64,000 bases of DNA from Dipylidium caninum (taxonomy: Eukaryota > Platyhelminthes > Cestoda > Cyclophyllidea > Dipylidiidae). Numbering within the stretch: the stretch's first letter is position 1; each line of letters begins with the position of its first letter. Below, in pieces: positions 53,587 to 64,000 of the stretch. A program made the position numbers and the translations under genes. Location: the NCBI GenBank assembly GCA_017562135.1, contig QEYB01000228.1:310001-374000 (forward strand), written 5' to 3'. The notes beneath the pieces are model-generated. The model saw nothing but the letters and a program-made list of their open reading frames with translations. It was not told where the DNA came from and did no database searches.

Positions 53587-56500
53587 CTAGCTGACATCAA
53601 AGTCATAAAGTATGACGTGTTTGTCGAAGGAGCCCGAGATCACCACAGACCCGTGGATGAGGAGACACGTGACTCCGTCCTCGTGGCCTCGTAGACACCC
53701 AATCGGTGTGTTGGTGTCCGCCCTCCAAATCTAAATCGGATTAAATAAAGCTACTGAAATATTACAAGTAGACACTTAATCGGACCTATACCCGCGGATT
53801 TAATCAATAGTCCAATTTTCCCGATGAAATCAAAAACCAAATTGTAATCAACACTCTCCACCTCATCGCAGAGAATATCTTCTCAGCCACTGAGGAAATC
53901 TGACGAAAAAATAATGACACGAGACCCACACAGATCAATTCACTTATTTTTCATTACCACGAAAATTCACAGATTGCAGTCTTCAAATTCTCTGCCACCA
54001 AGTGGACTGGGGGATGCAGTTTTGGCAACTCTAGCAGCCATCCTCCCTCAGTGGGTTAAATTTCGCAATTGGAAATTGCCACTTTTGTCGGCAAGTCAAA
54101 CTGGAGTCAAGTGACACTCTTCGTCTGAAAAGCGAGAACCACGAAACGCAATGGGACCTTCCTTGCCGTCCCGCGGCCCATACAGCACCAAAACACATCT
54201 CATTTGCCTATCTTATGCAGAAAGAAAAAAAAGACAAAAGAGAAAACGCTTCATGAACACATGTGAGGAATAAATGACAAGGAAGGACGCATTAATGAGG
54301 CGCTTTTTTGCGATCAAAATTCCTCCTAATGACTACGAGGCAAATGTCTTACACACCCGTTCTCTCTCAATAATATGCTTCGCTGTGGGTCTGGTGGTAG
54401 TTCAAGCAAACGAAATTGCTCGAGCGGTGGGTCGAGAGAGAGAGAGAGATAGAGAGAGACGAAAAGCGTCCACAAAGAGCAGTAAGCTCTCCAGACCCCA
54501 ACTCAGTCCCCGACAGCATTTTTGTATTAAGCGGGTGAGGAATGCCACCTACGACGGTGTGTTAACGTGTGTCCTCGGTGAGAGTGGGAAGGGAAAGGAG
54601 TATTTCCGCGAGAAGATCATCGGTCCGGCAAGAAATACTTTCTCTAACATTAACACCCAAAAAGGTTTTTTGATGTTTAGCCAGACGAAGTCACCTCCGT
54701 CGACAAACGCATCGTCATAAAGTGGACTACCAAAATTATCGTGATAATTAACGGTTAATATGCCAAAATTCCGGTCTGTCAGGCCGCTAACCTCAACCAG
54801 CGGGTGGAGAGATCACAGACAAGGAAGGTGACAACGTCGGATTTGTCTACACCCTCGAACAAAATAGGTTGAAATCGCGTGGCGGCCTGGGTGGCTTCAC
54901 AGCCTGACCGTCAATCGAGTGTCCCACCTTTCCAATGCGGCAAGACACTTGCACGGTTCCACTCCCCTCTTCTGATCTGCTCCGGTGCATTCTGCTTCAG
55001 CCTGGCATGATCGCACGGCCTTCGTGGGGCCGGGGCGATCGACCAATGAGACGAGCGCTGGGGCAAACTGCCCACCCCCGACCTCCCCCCAAGCATCCAA
55101 ACGGATCGGATACACAAAACGGGTCGCATTTAACGCTCCGAGTAACGAGACGGGATAATACTATTAACAGCACTGCTACTCTTCTGATTCGGATGCGTGA
55201 TACTACTGATTGCAATAACTAGTAGTTGCATAGCGAGCAATACCGAGCCGAACGCTACTAGAGTAGGCGGCCGAGGAGAATCCAAGGCGAACGGCACCTC
55301 AAGTGTTTCGTAAAAATGGAAACCGTGTGGAAGTAATGAAGATTTTCCACAGACAAATGTCACCATAGAAACAGTGAAGAAGTTGACGCAATATTTCCGC
55401 CCCGAAAGTGCATTTTTGGCCCAGGAGATTCCTCACCCGGGTCCGTGAGGCCGCTTTAACCCTGACCAATGAGTGGTGCAATTTGAAAACAACCTTACAT
55501 TAGCTGACAGTGACAAATACACCACCGCGCTGCGGCAAGGGATGGTAAAGCGACAAAGGGAACTCGGAGCCTGGACACCGAGTCGACTATTTCAACGATG
55601 AGTACAGTACACTACGGAGTAGTCGACTTAGAAACTGTTAACCTAGAAACTAGAATGTTTTCTACACATTTGCCGCGCGTTACGTTCAAGGTAGGTGTAA
55701 ATGGAAGTGGCGTGCCGAGGTTAACTGAAAATCTCGTTTTGACTTGAACAACCAACATACAAGTTGTTGCCAAAAGTAAACAAGACCCAGAGTGTTCAAA
55801 GAATCCGTCTCGGTAGTGTTTGCAGAGACGTCATCACGACACAAGGCCAGATGGCGACTTTGACATGATGTTAACTAATTTCTCGTGATTCCGAGTGTCT
55901 CAAAACTACAAAAACACGGACAAAAATCAATTGACGGGTTTTTGGGAAACGGAAAAGGTGGATAGTGGAGGAGAAGTGACTTGCCTTGATGGTGTGATCA
56001 TCACAGCCACAGAGGAGGTGCCAGCCATCCCCTGCCAGACACCGAACCACTGCACCCGTCGGCTGTGAACTTGACGCCTCAACACAGAGTTGGTTCAGCA
56101 GTTTTGGACGCTCCAAACTTGCTGCCATTGACAACTTATCTGTGGTTTCGAGGATGGGGGAGAGAGGAATGCCCCAGACACAGATGCGTCCGTCGTGGTG
56201 GGCCACAAAGAGTCGACGCCGTTGAACGTCGAGGTGGAGACTCGTGACTGGGGTGGTCCAGAACTCGGCTCCGGGACGAGTGCCCGGTCGCACGAGGGTG
56301 TAGTAGCAGGCGGCGTTCTTGAGGCTCCAAACCTGGTGGAGAGGATGCGGGGAATGAGTGGGGGGGGAAGGGGGAATCACTACCCGACAACTGGATAACG
56401 TCGTTTCAAACTCACTCGGACAGTATTGTCCAGAGAGCCGGAGTAGAGAAGAGAATCGTCGTAGGTGAGGCAGACTACTCCGGCTGTATGGCCTCTACAA

Positions 56501-59500
56501 AAAAAAGAAGAGGCAGACAAAGTTACCGCTCAGTACAAAGTAAGAGGCCACGCCAAAAAATGAGACAACTGCGTATAGAAAAAAGGACGCCAAATTGCGC
56601 TGTCCTCAAGGCTTTTTACGGGAGTCTTATGGCGCTGTCACGTGATTTCAAGCAGCTACACACCGCGAAGAGTGGCTTTCACGTTTGATTTTAGCTGGGT
56701 ACATGAATGTGAGGATAGGCGAAAGTGGATCTTACAAAAATCACTTTTCAGTACGTAATGACGCTTCATCCCGGAATACTACTGACGGGGAATTTCAGTA
56801 GTTGCACAAAACAGAGGTTTAAATTAATGTGACGGGGTAAACAACGACTTTCCGAGGCGGTCTCATTGAAAGACTCAATAACCGAAGGAGTGGATGATTA
56901 GTGCATTCAGTGACACCGCCAAAGAATGCATCCCGAAACAGTGCAAACTGAAAAATCGCGTCTATCTCCTCCACAGGCCCATGCAGCGTTAATTCTCCAA
57001 GCATCTCATCATGTAAAAGTCGGCAAGGTGGAGAAAAGAAATCTCAGTAATCGGAGAAGAGCGTGTCAACTGATGGGAGGGAGGGGGAGAGAGAGAGAGA
57101 GAGAAGAGAAAATTGCGGGCAAGGCCGTACCGAAAGATGGCTTTTTGGTTGCTGGAAGCGAGGTCCCACAGCCGAATGGTGCAGTCGTAGGATCCGCTGA
57201 CAGCCTTTTCCGCATCCGCCTGTAAAGAAGACAGAAGAGAAAAGATCAAATCTAATTTACATGACCTATGGAAAGAGAATGCTGGGGGCGAAAGGAGGAA
57301 TGGTGACTGCAAGACCTGGGATTGGCTCAGTAAGGGCAGTTGAACGTCAAATTTTCTCGAGGCCCAGATTTTTCTTTCCCATTCGCCCTTCTTTGCGGAG
57401 CCCAACTGGCTGACGAAAGCCGACACCATTTTGGGGCATTCGAAAGCAATCGTTTGAGAGTGTCCATTTCAGTCGAGACAATAGTAGGGGAGAGGACAAT
57501 AACCGGAGCCTCGACGATGCCAATAGCACCGGGAAAATTGGTCAGAGGAGAGACTAGGTGACCGAAGGGGCGTCGACGCTCAGATTCGCACCGGACGGCC
57601 GGAGTGGGAGACAGAAGATTGGCCGCCACTTCCGCTTGAGCCGCGAAAAACACAGGCCATCCCGCAACCTACGTAAGTTTCGGTGGCAGAGCCCAACGCC
57701 GAGAGGAAAAATGCCATTTTGCATGCGTTTTGAACTCCAACTAAGATGGTAGTTTACACTTCGTGGGGCTTTGCACACTTCAGGCCGCGATTTTGCCCCT
57801 CAATGAGGCTACTTCTCCTTCCCCCGTAAAGACGAGAGACGTAGAACGAGCGACGAAACAAAGTAGGGTGGAGTGGTTGGATCCCCAGGAGTGACAAAAT
57901 GTCGCCAGCGGTTTGGTGAGAGAAATTTTCCACCCCGAGAGGGCAATCGCTCCTTGACCCAGAATCCCGGTAACCGAGGCAAATTGCGGTGGTTTCGCCT
58001 GCTCCTCCCCTCCGACCGCAGTGCCCGGTGGGCTCGGGTGAATCATCGGGTGGAGGTTGACGCGAAAACACGGTGAAAAACGGGGAGGAAGGAGTGCACA
58101 AGAGGGGAGAGATGGAAGGGTGGTAAAGCTGGCGCGGGTGGTAAACCGAAGAGGCCATGGAACCCGGGCCAACCGCATGCGAGGAAGGCTAGTCAGCCCC
58201 TCACTAGGGGCGTCAAAGATGAGCAGAAAGGTGCCCGACGAGAGGTTTTCTCCTCCAATGACCTCCTGTGGGGTAGCGGCGGACCCAGCAGACCGGCGTA
58301 ACCGGCGGTGGTGTCGAATGAGAATTGTGACAGTCGGAGAAAGTCGCTCCGAGTGACGGATACCGCGATTCTCGGTACTTCGACCCCCACGAGGTGGGGC
58401 GGGAGAGCAGAGTGCAGAAGAAAGTGGTAGTACAGCGGGCTCCACCCGCTGAGGGGTGACGGAGGGCGTTGAACACTGCCGCGGGTCAAGATTACGACAC
58501 GTAGAAGGGCGCGCGGAGCGTCGCCACCGCTCCGCCTCGTCCGCGGTCGAAGTCGGCGTCGAAATGCATCCACCGCCAGCCCTGGCGACAGCAATCCGCC
58601 TGCTCGGAACGCCTCAGACTCGTGGTGAAGTGAAAACCAAACGGTGCAGACTGAGTACATGGAGATGCCTTATCGGCCTCTGTTGTAATTTTAACACAGC
58701 GAAATCGCCAAGATCAAACAACTCCTTCGCAACCCTCACTTCGCCATGCTACTGCCGACTCGCGTGTAAATTTGTTCACCGAAACCTAACTTTGTCTTCT
58801 TTCCTCCCATCTTCCCTTGCCACTTCCTCCCAAGCCGTCTTGGGAGGGAGTTGCACTGCTTCCCTTCGTTCGCACATGGACGACGAGGGCATGTGGGTCA
58901 ACTCGAGAAGTCTCCCATTCGCGCGTCATTTCGTCAAAGTCGTCTGCCGCCGAGGCACCAAGTAAAATTGCTCGAGACAGTGCAACAAGGCCGCAATCAC
59001 ATCACGGCGAGAATCGCTGGAAAGTTGGACGAGTGGAATGACATGGCAGTGAATAACGCAACAAAATTGTCAATTTTGCGCACTTCTGAAAGTCAAACTG
59101 CATATCTCGGTGCGGCCAAAGAAAGCGATTTCACTGACGTCCGCGTCTCCGTTTCGGGGTTGGAGAATGAGGCTCATCAGGGCGATGAGAGAAGGCAACA
59201 AAAAGGACTTTTCAGCGTTCACATGGGTAGGATCACTGAATTTTGGGGTCAGAATATGTCCGAAAGCACTTTTGAAGTCAGTCGAGTCCCCTTTTGGAAA
59301 AAAAAGTGTCAACGACGAACCACCAGCAAAAACCATGCACCCGAGCGAATCCGACTAGAGTCCGTCGCAGAATTCAGCACAGCGGAGTGCAATTCCGAGC
59401 CTCCACCTGGGATCAGAGCCTTGCTGATCACCCTGAACCCGACGCCAGGAAATTTATCCCTTCCTGCCACGCGTCGTGGTAACCGAAGGCATCCGGTGGT

Positions 59501-62500
59501 AAAATACCTCCGTCGCTGCAGTGGTGACAAGTGGCTTCTCCAGAGCAGAGAAGCAAATTGCCCTCACAAGCCGGAGAAAGCAAACACCGCGGGAGGAATT
59601 GGCGTCATGACCTTCTACTAGGGCTGGAACCGAACGGTCCACGCATTCCCTTGCGCTTGGTTTGATGGGACGAGTGGAGCCTCCGATCGGCAGTGGTCGG
59701 CCATCCTGCGTCAACCCACGCGGGTGAAGTCGCCTTCGTCTGTGTTTGAGGAAACGCGGGTGCTCGTGGTGGGTGAAGACTCTCATCTCGTGGGGGACGG
59801 GACTGGACGGGTGCAGCGAGGTGGCAAGAAAGGACACAAGACCGCCTTCGACTTCGTGATGGGTCCTCGAGGGTTGTGGAGGATACAAACATGGGCTGAT
59901 AACTTTTGTCGAGGTATTTCCAAATAGGCAGACGTCGGCGTGTCTGAGAAGCTCTGACGTCCTAATCCAGTTGCGATTCAAGAATAAACAGCTGCTCCAA
60001 ACCAATCCAAATAACATGGAGAAGGCAGCTTTCATAGCCTCAAGGCACGAACGGTGGAATCCAAACATTCTCACGTATTAAGTTAATAGAGGCGGAGGTG
60101 GGCAAGTGTACCGAACTGTGGTGAGAAATTAAGAAGTCCAGAAATGGTGAACGCAGAAGCATGAGTGATTAACCCGGAGAGGCGACACCAAAGTTCGCAT
60201 TCAGAGGCCTAGAGTCGCCGTCGAATTAGGGCATGAGGGGGAGTGGGCGATGCTGACCTAACCAACATTGGCTGGTCGGTCAGTCGGGAAGAGGTTGACG
60301 GGGGGGAGACACTCGCATCCAGAGATTCAATCTACTCGCGTGAGTCGGGAGCGGAGAGAGGAGAAAAACGAGAAAGGGGAACCGAAGGGGGCGAAATGCA
60401 TTACCTGAACACATCGTACCGTGTCCGAGTGTCCCTGCAGAGTGCCAATACACGTAATTTTTGACCATTCAAAAGTGGAGGAGAGGCGCCAGAGCTTGAG
60501 ACTGGTGTCCACGGAGCCGGAGATGAGCAGCGCCTCCGGCGGCTCCCACACACTCGGGGAGACTGGCGGGGTGGTGGTGGGGGTGAGGGGGGCAAGAGCG
60601 CTGGGGAGAGGGAGCAATTCCAGGCACCGAACAGCACCCGAGTGACCTCGCAGTGTCTGGGCCAACCAATTGGCATTGGAGCAGACCTTCCACACGCAGA
60701 TTGTTGAGTCGGCCGAACCGCTAACGATGCGGTAGGCATCGTAGGCCAAGCAGTGCACGGCTGGAATGCCGAGGAAAAGAGAAATTCACTGTTAGTGAAG
60801 TATAGAAGTGGAGAATTAGAAAAAATTGAAGGCCTCTTCTCTCCAAACTACTAACGATTCGGTCTCTATCCGCTCGGAGGTGACCTGAAATCGATGTTGA
60901 GGAGAGGGCGGGGATGGTTACAGTCGTGGGCTATGAGGTACCGTAAGTCTTACCGAAATCTCCCGCTCTTTTCCAAAAAAGGAGATCGAGAAAGAGTGAG
61001 ACCTTACAAGATTAAAATGCAAGTGCTTTAGATCTATGCCCGTTGAAACTGAAGACTCATTCCATTTCCTCCCAGTCTAGTTCCAGCTCTTCCATCCATT
61101 TAGCAAATTTCCGCATCATCATCAACTCGAAGGTAATGAAGGAGTAAAATTGAAAAAAGAACAACAAAAACAACACAGATCGAGTGACACGTAGCTATAA
61201 TTGCTTACTAACCTCCGCTGTGTCCCACAAACCGCCGAATTCTGTGCTTTCCCCGCTCCCAGTTCTTTCGGACCTGATAGCGCCATTTGAATTTTTGATA
61301 CCACTAACAAAGCGACAGAAAAAGAGAACTTTTCAAAACCAAAATTCCAGACTAGACAGAAGATGACCGCCAACAAACTCACATCCACGTCATCTGAAGG
61401 CGCATTAGTAGTATCGTCGGGTGAAGTAGAGGGGAGGTTTGGAAAGAAAAAATTGGCATTTCGGCACTCCAAAGAGGGCGGGAAATCGGCGTCCAAATTG
61501 GGTAACGACCATTCAGAACTGCAGCAGAGGAGTTGAAAGAGACGAGGGTGGTGTGCGATACGATTCCATGTCCGGTTGACCTGAGAGGCGCGCATCAAGC
61601 ACTCTTGGGACACAAAAACGTATAAATAAATAAAAGAAGTTCAAAATTGGGACCAGTAATTCGTTGTCGAGACCACTAATGATCGGTTTTCTTGAGGGGA
61701 GCATCATTAAGAAAGCCTTCCATTGCTAAAAATTTGTGGGATTGAAGATGACACTGGAACAAAAAATCCCGCTAGAAATGGATTTCGAGTGCTACTTAAA
61801 TTCCGAAATTAGTAGCAGGCGGTTTAGTGACGAAAAGCAGAATGTGAGATTAATTCGAAACCATGCGCGAGTATATGTGTTGGGGAAGCGAGTTAGACTT
61901 ATCCAAAGACAAAATTTACGTGAGAAAGCCTTGACATTTGGAAAGGCGTGGTCTAATGGGGCCGATGAGATGCCACCGAAAAACTGAATATGGCAGGTTA
62001 CACGTGTGTCCTCGCAAGGGGTTCCAACGCCCATAGTAAAAGTGTGTGAGGGAAGTCATAGGACCTACGACTGAGGGTGAAATCAAAACGTCAAGCTCCC
62101 GCATTTTTCCTAACCGTCATACTACTAATTACTTGAAATCAGTAGGGGACGCTGACAGTCACAAGACACGGAAGGGGAATTCGGCCTCCATTAATGATAG
62201 CGCAAGACGCCCCTCGGACTTAGGTGGATCTATGATCCGATAAACAATTGTAGTGAAATACCGACTGAAAAGACATGGGACATGTTAGACGAAACGTGAG
62301 GGTAAGCCATATTTTAGTAGTATAGCTGAGGTACAAAAAAAGAAAGCAAACACAAGGACCAAGTTGGGAGGCACGATAACACGATACATACTTATCGGCC
62401 ATAGTTTCAACTAAGCCTGGTTTAATTAATAGGTAGACAGAGATTAGAAGCTGGCACCCCCCGTAGACATTCGGCCGTATTGCCAACCAGTGTTTAGTCG

Positions 62501-63982
62501 TCGTCAAATGAACTTGGGCAACCCAGAAACGTCCCCCCACCTAAGATCCGAGTGGTGCAAGTCAAACAGGTGGTGAAAAGGTCCACAGAAGTCACATCGC
62601 AGTAGATATGATCAGCAAGTCACGCAAAATATGCAAGAAAGTGAAGAGTAAATCAACCTGAAGTAAATGAAAAATGGAAAAGCGTTGTCGTTCCAAGGCG
62701 AATGGGTCAGTACCGAATAAGGAGCCAAAAGGAGGCCTCAGGCGGAAGCAGAGACTAAATGGGTGTTCAGGCCTCGAGAGTGGAACAAACTGTGACCACA
62801 CAAGACGATAGACTAAACTGTGTACTGTGAACAGCATCCGCGTTTATGCTCGAGTTCGCAACTTGGGTTGAACTTTTAACCGATGGCTCGAGTACTTCTC
62901 CCTTCTCCACCCCCGGAAGATGCACATAGGAGATTGACGCCAAAAACAAAAAAAAGGTACACCAGAATTTCTGTCACTAGGATTGGCAATACCACAATCG
63001 AAGGCTGCTTCCACTTAAAATAGAACTTGATTGATGGAACCAAAAGGGGAGTTGAGTGTGGGTGACTGTCGGAACGTTTCTCTCGACACATCACAAGCTC
63101 CCACATAAGTTGGTATGTTTGCTGCCCTCTACCTCACCTATGGATAAAAGAATGCTGCTTTTAGTTGTTTACATTGCTTTTGATAGACTGCCAATAAACA
63201 AGTCATGTTTCCTCCTCCGTGGACTGCTAAAAAAACCACATACATAGAGGAGAGGCGAGCTTTGCCGGTGTTTACATAAGAAATCCTGGGTGATTCGAGT
63301 GGATACCCTAAACGGCTAGACGGTGAGTGTGAAATAAACTGCTTTTAAATGTGACGCGAGGGAGTATTCCACTCGAGTACACTGTTCTCGTCTCACTTAA
63401 TGCCCTTAACTTGGTCTCTGCACACATGTGGCTCAAAGACACTCGGAAGAAATACCAACTTGTGTACATGAGGAATGCTCAAGATGCCACTTCAACTTGA
63501 GCGGTGGAAGCTCGCTTCCCTACGACTACCAGTATTCCTCGTGTCATTCACACTTTACACGAGGAATGCAGGGATTAACTGAGAATATTTCAATAATCTG
63601 GCAATATGAAAGGCACCAGTACAACGTGGAGGGTACGTGTTGAAGCAAAATAAGTTACACTAGCGACGGTGTGCACGGTAAGATGATAAAGAGCTCGGGT
63701 AACAAACTCTAGCCTGACAGGCGATTTCAACCCCTCTTTTGAAAATAGACAGAAGCAAACTTAAATTACAGAAGTATCTGAACGATTATAAATAGTTACA
63801 TCTACAAAATGAAGTGAAGACGAGTGAGTGTGTACTTTACCGGGACGCAGATAGCTGAAGATCCGGAGGACGATTTCAAGTGGAAGCCACTTGACAAAGT
63901 CGTGACAATTTTCTCTCTCACAACCCGAATGAAGTCTTGAGGCCAGTCGTAAACTTTCGCAGTGGCCCAAAGGTAAATTGGC
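53587..63982 (-). CDS. F-box/WD40-repeat protein, probable SCF substrate receptor (5' partial)
   Basis: Exons from 5' to 3' (high to low): 63982-63841, 61603-61383, 61273-61213, 60884-60852, 60760-60405, 57219-57131, 56494-56416, 56332-55985, 53730-53587; all phases agree and give about 490 aa. An F-box (FVKWLPLEIVLRIFSYLRPE, then ASQVNRTWNRIAHHP, split by an intron) should bind Skp1. The linker RKNWERGKHRIRRFVGHSG resembles the Asn-Trp-Arg linker of F-box/WD proteins. Seven WD-type strand ends follow (VWKV, LWRL, LWDL, VWSL, VWGI, IWRA, LYDF), each usually with GHxxxV and SGSxDxT elements, so a seven-bladed propeller that holds a degron is expected. One blade carries a proline-rich insertion. 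The layout is like FBXW7 or beta-TrCP, but blade sequences do not identify the orthologue. No ATG occurs in the first exon seen, and an acceptor lies at 63983, so the start lies beyond the window. The last intron uses a GC donor. Confidence 0.85.
57084..57107. repeat. GA dinucleotide microsatellite
   Basis: A GA-rich run (about eight GA units, with a G-rich lead) inside the intron 56495-57130 of the F-box/WD40 gene. A second GA tract lies at 54437-54460 in the last intron of the same gene. Both are intronic. Confidence 0.8.
57220..60404. other. GC-rich 3.2 kb intron with long non-homologous ORFs
   Basis: This intron splits two WD blades of the F-box protein. Between about 57500 and 60000 it is distinctly G+C rich and holds open frames of 256 codons (+ strand, 58851-59621), 221 codons (- strand, 57780-58445) and 206 codons (- strand, 59454-60074). 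None has a recognisable domain, and they overlap each other on opposite strands, which is what high G+C alone produces. A nested gene or a CpG-type regulatory island remains possible. Confidence 0.4.
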
Positions 63983-64000
63983 CTGATTTAAGCGAAAAAA

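Noticed and set aside
58851..59621. 256-codon + strand frame
   Set aside because: It lies in a GC-rich intron with long frames on both strands, has no domain and no family-like pattern.

Overview
This is a 64 kb piece of nuclear DNA from an animal. Five multi-exon protein genes can be followed exon by exon, with GT-AG (and two GC-AG) introns whose phases almost always agree. The many introns of 29 to 60 nt, mixed with introns of 1 to 3 kb, and the gene content suggest a flatworm (Platyhelminthes), perhaps a tapeworm. That assignment is inference from intron style and protein divergence; no marker gene proves it.

Layout: 1-5406 has no recognisable gene. On the + strand, 5407-14197 encodes the class III phosphatidylinositol 3-kinase Vps34 (PIK3C3), reconstructed from start to stop (about 883 aa). 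On the - strand, 24604-17462 encodes the meiotic DNA helicase HFM1/MER3, convergent with PIK3C3. From about 25368 to 45295 on the + strand lies a GIGYF-type GYF-domain protein (translation repressor that binds eIF4E family caps), divergent from HFM1 and sharing a short upstream region with it. Its introns hold a dead retrocopy of ribosomal S6 kinase (37888-38530, - strand) and two direct copies of an unclassified 1.2 kb repeat. On the + strand, 47122-52967 encodes a coiled-coil protein whose C-terminus resembles centrosomal CEP162. On the - strand, 63982-53587 encodes an F-box/seven-WD40 protein, a likely SCF ubiquitin-ligase substrate receptor whose 5' end runs out of the window.

The genes are not a functional cluster: they cover autophagy/endosome lipid signalling, meiotic crossover, mRNA translation repression, centriole/cilium structure and ubiquitylation. 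The points most worth a second look are a DFG-to-DFS change in the Vps34 activation motif, a consensus PCNA-interacting (PIP) box in the HFM1 tail, the S6K retropseudogene, the paired intronic repeat, two GC-AG introns, introns as short as 29 nt, and an apparent frameshift in one exon of the CEP162-like gene. No rRNA, tRNA, CRISPR array or complete autonomous transposon was found.
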